A stretch of DNA of 37,011 nucleotides. Source: Branchiostoma floridae. Lineage: Eukaryota; Chordata; Leptocardii; Amphioxiformes; Branchiostomatidae. Below the pieces are notes generated by a model. It was given only the letters and a program-made list of their open reading frames with translations, ran no database searches and was not told the DNA's origin. Where the stretch lies: NCBI RefSeq assembly GCF_000003815.2, contig NC_049990.1:11634174-11671184 (forward strand). Reading direction: 5' to 3'. Of this stretch, positions 1 to 11,127 are shown in pieces; positions within the stretch are counted from its first letter, which is position 1, and the number at the start of each line of letters is the position of its first letter. The translations under genes and the position numbers were made by a program.

Positions 1-132
1 TATCTCACCATATACACCTCGAGGCGGGGCATTAACCCTTTATTATCCAATGATTATCCATTTTGGAAATAATACCGTGGAACAATTTAACTAAACATGG
101 ACGGGGCACGACATCGACTTCGTATCTCCCCG

Positions 133-152
133 TGACGTCATAACATTTCCGG
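133..152. promoter_or_regulatory. CRE plus ETS-type site pair
   Basis: A perfect palindromic CRE (TGACGTCA, 133-140) is followed 4 bp later by ATTTCCGG (145-152), the reverse complement of an ETS core CCGGAAAT. This pair is typical of proximal promoters of broadly expressed animal genes. No transcript is identifiable nearby, so the promoter role is inferred. Confidence 0.35.
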
Positions 153-1234
153 TAGGACACCTATCCTTGACAATAAGGTCAGTAGTCTTTAAAAAAAAGA
201 AGATAAAATAAGCTTTAACTCTACTTAATGATCTCGATATTATTGAAAAATAAGTGAGGACATACCTCTAATACCAGTTCTTTCACGCCCCTTCAGTGAA
301 GGTTGAATACGTTAGTTGGCTGTGTGTTGTTAGTGCTTTTGGACAGGCCAAAGTGGGTATGTGGAACAATATAAGGCGAATCTGTCAACTGAATTTGAAA
401 ACAAAAAATCTACATCACTGGCGAGAACGAAAAATGCCAAGCAGTTATATAATGACCATATCTTTTTAAATTTTCTTAAGACTATCTCTCATGTGAACAT
501 TTACCTTTCATCTGATTTAAGTACAATAATTAACGTCTGCGCACATATCAACAACCATATATCTTCACTACAATTTTCTTGATATACACTTTTATCAGGC
601 ATTTTCCAAAATTTCACATTGCATTTTTTGTTGGCCAACTATTCTCTACGTTAAGAAAGTTCTTTACAATTCTGACGTACATTGTATACTAAGGAAGTAC
701 TGAATCGGAAACCATAACCAGCATACCCGCCATATCGTTTGCATATTTACACATCAGATGCTCATTGAACAATATATTGCACTGTAAAAATTACTACTAC
801 TAATCTGCTTAAATACTTAAATGTCCGTAGATATATCTTATGTCTAAGCATGGTCCCTATTCATTCACATGTCCCTACCGCGTTAGAATACGTGGTATTA
901 TGGTCATATGCCGATGAGTACTAGAATCCGTTTCTTTATCTGTATAATTCTCATGACATTAAACAAAAATGCCTAACGTTCGCCTTGCTCTAGTTCAAAC
1001 AAAGTACAAATATTTACACATATCTCCCCTATCTAACTTCATATAAATTAGTGTATCTTGTTATGCTACCAAAACATTACACAAAGCTACTTAGTCCTTA
1101 CATGCTGAGTTGAGTATGTTTTTTCACTGTTTTTTTTCCCTTTATTATTTGACTGTATCCATGCTGACTATCTACCTTGCATTTGTGTTGGTCTGTCTAT
1201 GGATGTTAGTCACTGACGGCTTGTAATGTGAAGG

Positions 1235-1328
1235 TCAAGGTTAGTATGAAAGTGAGGCTCAAGATGGCGGCACTCCTAGAGCACGACGCTGGACATGACC
1301 CCGCGCATGCGCTGTCGATGATGTCATC
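1235..1328. promoter_or_regulatory. Promoter-like cluster: YY1, NRF1, CRE-like
   Basis: Within about 95 bp there are AAGGTCAAGG-like nuclear-receptor half sites, a YY1 consensus (AAGATGGCGGC, 1261-1271), a perfect palindromic NRF1 motif (GCGCATGCGC, 1303-1312) and a CRE-like TGATGTCAT (1319-1327). In animals these motifs occur together near transcription start sites of housekeeping and mitochondrial-function genes. No coding exon was recognised on either side, so the transcript it would serve is unknown. Confidence 0.4.
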
Positions 1329-3245
1329 TGTAAAACACAAACCAGCTGTTTAGTTCAAGTCAATCAACCTACATTGTATATTAGAACTATTACGTATTTA
1401 GTTGACACAATTCAAATATATGTATCCCTTAGTAGGCATCTAATTTAAACTAGTTCAAAAGCTATATTGCAAGCTAGAGAACGCATTCAAATTCAACAAC
1501 GGGGCACCATGTAAAAACACTGTTTATACTTTGATTGATTACTTTGGATAATCTCTAAAAATAGTCACAAAAGACCATGTCTCTAGTGAATTCATCTCCT
1601 TAGCTTGAGGTTCTGATGGATACTTGAGGAACCATTAGTGGCCTAACTGTTGAAGTACGGAAATGCTTCCTTTCGGTTGATGTTATTTTACATCGATGCC
1701 TGTGGCACATGCTGTGTTAGCACTTAGCCCGGCCTGTTCCCTTGAAAGGAAGTGGTCCTCAGATCAAGGTCATGTAGCTGCTGTGCAATTACAGAAGGAC
1801 AACCCCTGCTGGGCAAATAACTTGGTTTTGATATATGCTGTACTAGAGAAGAATTTTCGATTGTAGTTGCCTAAGTGTGATTATATGCACCGTGTATCAA
1901 AATTTTCATAGATCTCTAACCACTATGCATTCTTAGAACAATTTAGGCTAAGATTTCATTCAATCAAACGAGAGCGTCAAACCTGACGATGCCCGTATGT
2001 CGTATGACAAAACATGGTTGACCTTCTATAATCCGCCATTTTGATTGCAACTTGGCGGCCATTTTGAAAGTGGAGGGCTGTCAATCTATTTCCACTTTGC
2101 ATCTCGGACTTACCCTGCACAGTAACGACCTTATTTGTAACGCTCTGCTATGCATCTGACAGGGGCGATGACGACAGAACTGTTGATGAATGAATCAAGT
2201 TGGAAAACACGCTATCTTTAATTCGATTTTCACACCCAATTTTTCACATGCTGACAGCAAATTAGGAGCCGTCGATACGCGCAATACTTTGTCAAGGGCC
2301 CTGGAGAATCCGCCCCTTTTACATTGTCACGGGTTGTTATGAGATATAGAGTACGTATACTATACAAAGAAGAACTTATTGTGCGTGGCACGTCACTTAT
2401 GAGCCTTGAATACTCCTCTGGATTAACTTCGAAATAATTGATTTAGTCTTTTGGTTCACAGATCTTCACTAAGACTTCATCCCTTGAGAATAGAGAAAAA
2501 TCGAGGGCGTATATTGTCTTGAGTATGATGTAAAAACACAACGCCTCACATCGAACGATCGTGCTGTTGTAGAAAAACAATGTGTCAAAATTAACGAAGC
2601 GACTAATAACGCTCCGTTAAACGGTAATGGGTTTTGACAACACATCAAGTCAGTAACTTTATCACCTTCTGTTTCTTCTACTGGTACATTTTGTCATGTT
2701 TTCTAGGTCTAGGCCTCATATGTCTTCATGATAACAAGAAAGATAGACTTAATATATCATTGTCGTCAAATGCATAAAGTTTTTTTTTCAAATATTACTT
2801 GTCAAATCATTAATCAAATATCATTATAATCTATTGTAGAAAGCATGTGTTCAAAGAAGAGGCAAAAGACTGAAAAGATTTGTTTATTTCTAACAAATAA
2901 ACACCAATGCTTGAAGAAAAAATCATTTAACATTGTCGGTGACTTGTATCTTCACGCCAATATGCACCATAATTAAAAAAACGGTTGTGCAATTATAGAA
3001 AAAGAAATGAAATACGTGGAATGTGCATGTAAAAAGTATGCTGTTTCAGTGCTCATGATAACTTTCATCTAAATGTTTATTTTTCTCTCACTCTCTGCCT
3101 TTTTATCAACATTACAATGACAAAGTATTTCTAATCGTGATGTAACATTACGCCATTCTAAGAACAGCACCACGAGGCCTCCTATATCTTTTCGGCAGCC
3201 CCGAATGAGCTGACACAAATAAACTATACCAAAACTGAGACTCCA

Positions 3246-3272
3246 TGACGTCATCTTGATTCCAGATTCCGG
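3246..3272. promoter_or_regulatory. CRE with nearby TTCCGGAA-type site
   Basis: A perfect TGACGTCA (3246-3253) is followed by ATTCCGGAA with its CCGG core at about 3269-3272. It resembles the CRE-ETS pairs at 133 and 32604. No transcript is evident. Confidence 0.25.
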
Positions 3273-3771
3273 AAAGCCTCATGAAGGTCGGCGAGATCAG
3301 CTAAAAATTCATTTTGTTTTTTTCTTTTGTGTTGTAACAAAGCTCAAATTGTTTAACTATAGATTTTACCAGTACAAATGAGTTTTAACCTGATAAATGA
3401 GACTTTTCCCCCTGAATAACAATTTTTAAAAATTTCAGCAGGGTTAAAATCACGGTATTAAAATCAAATCATTCCAGGGCCACCCATGCCTTCGGGCTGC
3501 TTTTTCGATTTCTTTTAAACACCTCTTGCGATATCAATCAAAACCAGCATTTCTCTAGAGTTTTAACAGATCAATAAATCTCTTGTGATGCAGGCTTTGT
3601 GTGAAAGAAGGACGTCTTACTAAGTAAAATGCCTGACACGAACATAAGCCATACATTTTTCACAACTCGTACCATCTTAAGCCCAAATCCAGGGATACCA
3701 CAGTATTAACCCCTAGGTCACTCGTCGTCGGGTCTGGTACTTTACAATTCTATAAAGTAATGAAATGATTA

Positions 3772-4740
3772 ACTAGAAAGGCCGACATTTGCTTGAGAGC
3801 AAATACAGCATATTTCAGCCATCTCCCTCATGCAACAATAGGCCTTGAGGTCGTTGACCCCTTTGGCCATTGGAAAATGACCAAAAAAATCCCAAATATA
3901 TCATTTTAAAGTGGTCCATGCCAAAAATGATACATGGGTCATTTGAATAGATATCTAGAGCACCCCTTTACCAATTTACGGGTCATTAGGTTGTAAATCG
4001 AGGGAACAGGAGCCAAAAATGTCAAAATTTTGTCAAAAAATGGCCATAAAATCGCAAAATTAAGCATTTTGTTGTACCGTATGGGAAAACTTTTATTGAA
4101 TTTATGTGCACATAATTGAAGGGCACTTTTATACCAAATTTCAGATCATTTGGTTGTAAAACGAGGCTACAGGAGCCAAAAATGTCATTTTCTGGTCAAA
4201 AAATGGCCAAAAATCGCAAAATTAAGTATTTTGTTGTACCGTATGGGAAAACTTTTATTGAATTTATATGCACATAATTGAAGGGCACTTTTATACCAAA
4301 TTTCAGATCATTTGGTTGTAAAACGAGGCTACAGGAGCCAAGAATGTCCTTTTTGGGTAAAAAAATGGCCAAAAATCGCAAAATTAAGCATTTTGTTGTA
4401 CCGTATGCCAAAACTGTTATTGAATCTAGGTGAGCATATGATCAAGGCACCTCTGTACCAAATTTCATGTCATTCGGCTGTAATACCAGGGTACAGGAGC
4501 CCGAAATATACATAAAAATTGACAAAAACCTCAATAAAATCATTTTAAAGGCAGATATGAAAAAAATGAAGAAAACACCTGGGGGTATTGGCTTACTCTA
4601 CCTTTGTGCCAAATTTCAAGTCAATCGGTTAAAAAATGGCGGAGTTGATTCGATTTGAAGATTTGACAGGAGAAAGAAAGAAAGAAAGAAACATTACGAA
4701 TACAATATATTTCACCATACCTATGGTATGGCTGAAATAT
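3772..4740. repeat. Repeat element with ~162-bp tandem units
   Basis: The block starts with ACTAGAAAG and a small hairpin (TTTGCT/AGCAAA, 3788-3803). A 13-bp terminal motif ATATTTCAGCCAT lies at 3810-3822, with its inverted copy at 4728-4740. Between them are four to five tandem units. The repeated CAGGAGCC..AATGTC segment ends near 4023, 4186, 4348 and 4510, a spacing of 163, 162 and 162 bp; the middle units are almost identical and the outer ones degenerate. The right side carries a (GAAA)n tract (4671-4690) and a CCATAC/GTATGG hairpin (4713-4729). Short reading frames inside are repeats of the unit and not genes. It looks like a non-autonomous DNA transposon carrying internal satellite-like units. 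A fragment of its left end recurs at 34819. Confidence 0.75.
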
Positions 4741-5108
4741 AATTATGGAAAAGCAGGACCTAGACTCTCGCTACGGGGCATGGCGAGGGCATTAAGTGGA
4801 TAGGCTAGCTGGTAAGAGGTAGTTATATAGGAAAGAAAGGGTCTTTACATCTATTCCGTTTTTCTTGTACTAAATCACAGCTACACAATCTTTAACAACA
4901 CACTGTTTATTATGTCATATATTTGATACTTTGTGTGTTACATGTAGTATAAATACGATGTGAAAATACTCTCTGCTGGCAAACAATTTTACTGACAACA
5001 ATTTTCATACTTCTCAAATATACTTTCCAACACGTCATTACCCTCTCTACATCCATCGGTTTTTATGTAAAACATTCTACATTCCCAGTTTCTGGGAGCG
5101 AAACATAC

Positions 5109-5134
5109 TTGTGTATTACTAGTAATATACAAGT
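5109..5134 (-). other. Hairpin just past the poly(A) signal
   Basis: CTTGTGTATTAC and GTAATATACAAG are near-perfect inverted repeats (11 of 12 pairs) around the central TAG. The hairpin lies about 10-35 nt downstream of the AATAAA on the minus strand, where cleavage would be expected. A role in 3'-end formation is speculative. Confidence 0.4.
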
Positions 5135-5144
5135 GATTGTCTTT

Positions 5145-5150
5145 TTTATT
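5145..5150 (-). terminator. AATAAA polyadenylation signal
   Basis: AATAAA on the minus strand lies about 30 nt beyond the TAG stop codon of the cholinesterase T exon (5180-5182). It gives a very short 3'UTR and fits the end of that gene. Confidence 0.6.
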
Positions 5151-5179
5151 TGTGCATTGTCAGCTACCAATAGATCGCT

Positions 5180-5316
5180 CTAATTTGACGGCCTAGGGCA
5201 GCCCTGGTCTCTGTAGTTGACGTAGTCTTTATACTGCGCTTTCCAGTCCTCCATGTACTGTTTGGTCCACAACTTGAATTCTTCCTTCCAAAGTCTTTCC
5301 GCTTCGGAGATATCAC
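5180..5316 (-). CDS. ACHE-like: Cholinesterase terminal exon (T peptide)
   Basis: This 137-nt exon runs from a pyrimidine-rich acceptor (..TTCTTTAG, AG at 5317-5318) to TAG (5180-5182). It starts with the last two bases of a split glycine codon (phase 1) and encodes about 44 residues beginning DISEAERLWKEEF. It matches the cholinesterase T peptide (tryptophan amphiphilic tetramerisation domain) of vertebrate AChE and BChE: a DEAE-like start, a ladder of aromatic residues (W, F, W, Y, W, Y, Y) and a cysteine near the C-terminus (..DQGCPRPSN) for inter-subunit disulfides. In that family the peptide forms a helix that tetramerises around the proline-rich motif of ColQ or PRiMA. One oddity is that the second and third tryptophans are 8 residues apart instead of the usual 7. 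The phase fits the vertebrate BCHE exon 3/4 junction. The AEs of this exon were missed by a simple ORF scan because it is short. Confidence 0.9.
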
Positions 5317-5704
5317 CTAAAGAAGAAATAGAAGAAGATTATCCGTATTAAGAATCACAAACAACTACATGTGGGCTATTATACGCAAACTTTAACAATT
5401 TGTTACTGAGAAAAAGGTGGGTATGAATATATAAGTAAGAGGCATAAGCAGGTTTACGATTCTACGTATGTTATGTGCAGCGAAATGCATTGTGGGTAGT
5501 ATGTCAAAGTTGACGGTCCCTGAGACATAAGCAAAAGACGTCTAGACTATTGTTATGCAAATCGAGATATTGGTCCAGAAAAAAAATTGTTAAAAGAAGT
5601 TTATTTGTGACCTTCATCTTTGACATACCAGAAACGATGCATATCCTTGTTTATGCGTACTTACAGTTAATCGTGATTCTTTTCCTTCGCTTGTATAATA
5701 CAAT

Positions 5705-5762
5705 ATCATTGCATTTTGTGATGGTGCCACATAATCATTGCATTTTGTGATGGTGCCACATA
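5705..5762. repeat. 29-bp perfect tandem duplication
   Basis: A 29-bp unit starting ATCATTGCATTTTGTGATGG occupies 5705-5733 and is repeated exactly at 5734-5762. Two identical copies suggest a recent duplication or length polymorphism. Confidence 0.9.
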
Positions 5763-5893
5763 ATGTTGCTTTCTTCAATGTTTCGTTCTAGATTAGCCAC
5801 ACGTCATGCATGGTTGTATACGTTTATAAGTGATCAACAGTAGTGTTAGAACAACAAACGGATGTTACCTGTTTTCTTAGCGTGCCCTCTAAT

Positions 5894-5925
5894 CCGGAAG
5901 CGGAAGTGACGTTATCTATCACGTG
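5894..5925. promoter_or_regulatory. ETS, CRE-like and E-box cluster
   Basis: CCGGAAG (5894-5900) and CGGAAGTGACGTTA (5901-5914) place two ETS cores directly against a CRE half-site, followed by a CACGTG E-box (5920-5925). It lies inside the cholinesterase intron, and a regulatory role is inferred. Confidence 0.35.
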
Positions 5926-6191
5926 TTACGTGCATAACGGTTGTCACTCGTGCAGCCTTCAAAATTGCGAGCAGCTACTGTTGAAACTAGTGTGAGATGT
6001 TAGTTCTAACAGAGCAGACAACAATGGCGCAGAGAGATGCAAACACGCATTGCATCACAACACACTGCATATTGAATGGGTTATGACCACTAGTGCCTTG
6101 GATAAGTATCCGTAAATAGTTTCATCAGGTTGGTAGATCAATTGAACAAAGTCTTCTTCATTACAAAACCTTCTTTAATTCTTCAGTAAAC

Positions 6192-6221
6192 GTTTCGACG
6201 ACCATATGTCGTCTTCATCAG
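6192..6221 (-). ncRNA. Hammerhead-ribozyme-like motif
   Basis: On the minus strand CTGATGA (6221-6215) is followed by a 6-bp stem (GACGAC/GTCGTC, 6213-6208 and 6202-6197) with a 5-nt loop, then GAAAC (6196-6192). This is the order of the hammerhead core: CUGAUGA, stem II, GAAA. The following GUUUAC could supply a minimal stem III and the cleavage site, and UAC can pair with the GUA just before CUGAUGA. Minimal type I hammerheads of this kind are known in Penelope-like elements and metazoan retrozymes. One extra A separates the core from stem II, and stem I is short, so activity is uncertain. No reverse transcriptase remnant was recognised beside it. Confidence 0.45.
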
Positions 6222-7772
6222 TACAAAAAAAATCAACTCAACTCCAACTCAATGGACAAGTACTCGTGTGTACCTCACTCCAACGGAGCAAATCCATGAA
6301 AGTTGTAATCATATTTTCTTCATTGACTGAATGTCAACAGTTAAGGCTTGCTTGAAGTATTAGAAGTTTAATTCTCACGGGGCGTTCTATTTGAATATAG
6401 CTACGGTAGCTATCACTGTTCCTGACCTTCCGGTCTTATCTACTGTGATCCTTCCCCGCAAGGCAACCGCCATGTTACCCTAATCTGTAACCTTTGACCT
6501 GCACCCGTTCCTCATACAGAGATCCAATCAGACGTGTTAGCAGGGCCACTGCTTTCCTGTAGGATTAACCACGAGGGGTTCGACATGTTTTACACTTCTT
6601 TGCATCAAAATAGAATATAGAGAAGGGAGGGGGGATAAACTTTGTAAAATAATTCATATGTTCTTACTAGAAACCCGTAGCTTAAAAGTTTTTAAGACTC
6701 TACAAGTTTTGAGCTCCAAATATGGTTAAGAGGGTATTTGATGCCATAGCCTGGTATCGCTAAGTCGGCTCCAAGGTCATATGATGTTGTTTTATATGCT
6801 TAATTTTTTTTTGAAACTCCGAAAGATATAGTTTGTGACGGGGACGTGATAAAAGCATACTTGTACCCAGAATGTGAAGTTTACTCCCGAAGAACTGCAG
6901 TTAGTAAAGCGTAACTCCGGTTTTCAATTTCGAATGTAGATCGTTGATAGCGTAATAATTGATGAACTCTCTGACATTTTGACTTCATCATAAAACAAGG
7001 CACCCAAGAGAGCCGTTAGATCGAGATATCAATCTTGCCTCCCTGTATTGAATTTTTGGTTTTATGATTTCGATCGACACTTCATCATCCGATTCCTCTG
7101 GGTGGTACTTGGTGTAAATTACGATATTCTTTAGGAGAAGGGGTGGGGTGAAACGTAGTTAGGCACCCATTTCACTAGATGGCGATCCCGCTGCGATCTT
7201 GTCGCGACGTAAATTGGATTTCTGTATGATTATTGCCTTCATAATTGAAAAATTATGCAAGACATATAACTTTTTAGAAATAGCACACAAAAAGACGGAA
7301 AAATATCTATGAAATTTGTTGAGCGATCAGTCAAATCTTATTTCAAGCGCGGTCACAATGACGTCATCGCCCTTGAGGGGTGGGAATGTAAATGAGTAAA
7401 AACTTCAGGGAGAAAGCTATCTCTTTGTAAGTGCTCCATATTACTTTGATTAAGGTTACTACAATTAGATGCATGTCAAGATAATACACTATTTGCTACA
7501 CACAAGTTTATACGATGGAGGAGTACATGAATTTAGTAGTTTGAAAGAAGACACAAAGATAACGACATGAAGCATGTACAGTGGCATGTGTATCACGTTG
7601 GGGTGACAATTGCATAACAACCTTACATGCATATTGCTATGATAGGGCTGTTATACTTTTAACGTTATACAAAAGATGGCAATAAAAGTTGCGTAGTATA
7701 CCGTGGTGAATATGCATCACTAACTCTAGGGTCAACAGTTATCTAATATTTGTCTTACTAATTATGACGCAG

Positions 7773-8555
7773 NNNNNNNNNNNNNNNNNNNNNNNNNNNN
7801 NNNNNNNNNNNNNNNNNNNNNNNNNNNNNNNNNNNNNNNNNNNNNNNNNNNNNNNNNNNNNNNNNNNNNNNNNNNNNNNNNNNNNNNNNNNNNNNNNNNN
7901 NNNNNNNNNNNNNNNNNNNNNNNNNNNNNNNNNNNNNNNNNNNNNNNNNNNNNNNNNNNNNNNNNNNNNNNNNNNNNNNNNNNNNNNNNNNNNNNNNNNN
8001 NNNNNNNNNNNNNNNNNNNNNNNNNNNNNNNNNNNNNNNNNNNNNNNNNNNNNNNNNNNNNNNNNNNNNNNNNNNNNNNNNNNNNNNNNNNNNNNNNNNN
8101 NNNNNNNNNNNNNNNNNNNNNNNNNNNNNNNNNNNNNNNNNNNNNNNNNNNNNNNNNNNNNNNNNNNNNNNNNNNNNNNNNNNNNNNNNNNNNNNNNNNN
8201 NNNNNNNNNNNNNNNNNNNNNNNNNNNNNNNNNNNNNNNNNNNNNNNNNNNNNNNNNNNNNNNNNNNNNNNNNNNNNNNNNNNNNNNNNNNNNNNNNNNN
8301 NNNNNNNNNNNNNNNNNNNNNNNNNNNNNNNNNNNNNNNNNNNNNNNNNNNNNNNNNNNNNNNNNNNNNNNNNNNNNNNNNNNNNNNNNNNNNNNNNNNN
8401 NNNNNNNNNNNNNNNNNNNNNNNNNNNNNNNNNNNNNNNNNNNNNNNNNNNNNNNNNNNNNNNNNNNNNNNNNNNNNNNNNNNNNNNNNNNNNNNNNNNN
8501 NNNNNNNNNNNNNNNNNNNNNNNNNNNNNNNNNNNNNNNNNNNNNNNNNNNNNNN
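7773..8555. other. Assembly gap (783 N)
   Basis: A run of N within the cholinesterase intron. Reading frames spanning it are artefacts. It is the most likely place for the missing penultimate cholinesterase exon. Confidence 0.99.
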
Positions 8556-9591
8556 AAAGGAACAGGTTATTTCGGCACTACAGCGGCAGGCGTCACGTGT
8601 CTTGGCCATGGGGCTTACCGGTCCAATTAAATAACAAGAGCGAAGTTGATAGTCATTTTTGCCAAGTCTCTACTGTCAAACTTGCTTTATAAGTTAACAT
8701 TGGCAGTAAGTGTTGTCTATATGAAAACAGGATACTCCACCAAACAGAGATTCCTTTGTGGCGAAATGGACCATTGTTTTTCGTACCTCCCATTCAGTTT
8801 TGACAAACAGTTAAGTCCGGACCTGGACCTGATCCTCTGGACCTAGACCATATCTATACCGTTACCAACGCTACTACCAACCGATCCTAATATATATATC
8901 AAAGATCGTAATCAGAAACACCAAATTAATTTCCCCCGGCTATATTAGCACAGTACCAGTGGGGGATACCGTGAGTGGGTCCAGACGCCAAGAGGTCGCA
9001 ATCACCACGATCAATGACGTCAACAACGCTTAGCAACATCTTCAGAAGAGACGTGATTATAAAGGGACTATTTGCCGCACTAACATGTAAATAAAGACAT
9101 GTGTTTGGCGGGACAACATTCGGTGTTGTCATTTGTCATCGGTGTGTTTGTCCGCATACATATTCTCGTGTGGGGGCAGTGTGGTAAGGAAATGTGGCTG
9201 AAAGCAGTCATTGTCTCTTTTTCATGATTTCTTCTTAAGTGGAATTTAACGTACCAAAGCTGAATATAAGAGTTTCTACCCCTGTCTCCCCCATACAATA
9301 CACAGACGTCATTCGGAGTTATTATTAGTAACTTACTGTTAGCCCATTCAAGTACGACTGATCTGTCTTATGCTATTTATATCCTTGCAGCAGCATAAAT
9401 GATTTTGATCAGTACACATCTATCATACGCTTCTTTTTTGTCATTTAACACAAAGACGTTTTTGACATGAATACTAGATGGGTACGTCAGTCTGTTGATC
9501 TTAATAAAAGAAAATCCTGTAATGACATGTCTCTCAAACGAATGCAAACAGCAATGATTAACATGAAAACAACTGATTGATAAAATAGTAC

Positions 9592-9621
9592 CTTTTGGGT
9601 AACTCACTTTTGGGTAACTCA
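9592..9621. repeat. 15-bp tandem duplication
   Basis: CTTTTGGGTAACTCA occurs twice in direct succession (9592-9606, 9607-9621). Confidence 0.9.
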
Positions 9622-10757
9622 CACCAAACATAGAACCGGATACAAATAGACAATTTGGCTCACAAATCTATTTGCATAATCTATGCCCTGCAAACAACTA
9701 TTTTTTTAAATAGTCAAGAAAAATTAGCAGTTAGAGTCGAGAAGCTTCCAGAGACGTCGATTACTCCAACATACTGGCACCTAGTTGTAAAGCCGATGTA
9801 GTGTTTTTCAGTACATTGCCAGTTTATTTTAAGACCGATAACACTTGAGCAAATATACTTTAAGCTATATCCGACTGCAAATATATGCTCAATGCGAGGC
9901 AGCGACAACTATCTAGCAAACTATATTGGTTGAAAACTGAGCAAACTGTTTTCCTTAGTTACTTAATAATTAAAATCGTAATCATTCCTGTGGTCATATC
10001 TGACGTGAAAAAAGGAAGTTCTACTTAGTTTGATTTTGGTAAATGGAAAATGTGGTCCAGATATAAACACTCAAAGTGTAATGCCTGTATCTATTCTTAT
10101 GTTTATTCTGTATTGCTTTATTTTCATGCTCGTTATCTTTTTAAGACTCATGGAAAGTACAAAACCTGCTTTGATATGTTGAACTAGACAGTTACAATTC
10201 GTTATTATTAGTAACAACCCATTGTTATAGGAGTAACAAAGTAAAGCACTATTTTTATCAATCATACAATTAGTTTACAAAGTCATAAAGGACAATCTAC
10301 AATTTTAGAGGTGCCATACTTTCTCCGCATGCTGTATACAAAACTAAACATATATCATACTTAACGTTACAGTTATGTAGTACTGGTTTTACACAAAGAC
10401 CCCGTGTTCTCACAGGGGTGGAGAGATGCTTTAGTGTGATACATTGCCCATAGCTCGCACAATTTAGAACCTCTGTTCCTGCTGTGATCGGTTGCCCCGT
10501 GCAGGGGACCCACCCGGCGCTGGTACTTTATTTTATGGCAGTATTTTATCCATTTTCATCCTTCCCGGACACGCGATTCGTTTCCATGATTGAAGTGGCA
10601 TCGATCGAGCCCGTGCCTAAATGGGAGCGTGTGAAGGCAGTTTGTCACGGGATTGGGGACTCTGCTGGGGATCATTCATCTTGGTATGTTCTTGTGTTAT
10701 GAGATTATGCAGCAGCTCTCTCCCATCCATGCTGTCATTTCTAACTAGGGCTTGACT

Positions 10758-11127
10758 CACATTTTCATCAGTCCATCAAGAATTTGCCCAACCATGACGT
10801 GGTAGACGTCACAAAAGCATTGGACAATGTAGATTACATAATAGTGATAGTTGACCCAATTTAGTAATCTATTATTTGTCATGAGCTGGGGATTGAAAGA
10901 GAAATTTTAGTTATTTCTAACTTGATTCATATCTTCATCAGTAGATCAAGATTTCACAAAAGCATTGGATTATGTGTATGTTTAATCTATGGGAGAGAAG
11001 AGGGATATAACAAGCTCATTTTTTGTTGAAAAGTTGAAATTTGTCAAATAAAGGCGCATAATTATCTAAAAAATCTATATGATTCATATTTTCATCAATG
11101 GACTTCACAAAAGCATTCGACAATATT
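10758..11127. repeat. Degenerate triplicated module
   Basis: Three copies share the order ATTTTCATCA (10761, 10931 as ATCTTCATCA, 11088) followed by TCACAAAAGCATTGGA or a close variant (about 10809, 10955, 11106). The spacing is roughly 145-170 bp. Copies are diverged and separated by unrelated AT-rich sequence, so this is an old local multiplication. One frame of each copy reads FTKALD/FTKAFD, which resembles a reverse-transcriptase block, but the frames are not continuous. Confidence 0.55.

Larger units (their letters stand above)
1..3771. other. Non-coding left flank
   Basis: No exon, tRNA or recognisable protein fragment was found. Reading frames here are short, AT-rich and lack plausible domains. 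The stretch lies beyond the 3' end of the cholinesterase gene, which is transcribed leftwards and ends near 5150. The only notable content is a set of promoter-like motif clusters, listed separately (133-152, 1235-1328, 3246-3272), plus two YY1-like GCCATTTT motifs around 2034-2065. It could hold the start of a gene that runs off the left edge, but nothing in the sequence proves this. Confidence 0.6.
4741..5179. other. 3' flank of cholinesterase gene
   Basis: This holds the 3' untranslated and downstream region of the minus-strand cholinesterase gene, with the poly(A) signal and hairpin listed separately. Nothing else was recognised. Confidence 0.5.

Noticed and set aside
4196-4658. Three frames of 63-71 codons
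   Set aside because: They are translations of the ~162-bp tandem repeat units.
7758-8630. Long frames on both strands
   Set aside because: They consist almost entirely of N. The same applies to frames across 15043-15215, 16783-17029, 31387-32194 and 33516-33927.
10484-10702. 72-codon plus-strand frame with a GTATGT near its end
   Set aside because: Lies in the cholinesterase intron on the other strand, with no domain and no partner exon. Not the missing cholinesterase exon either.
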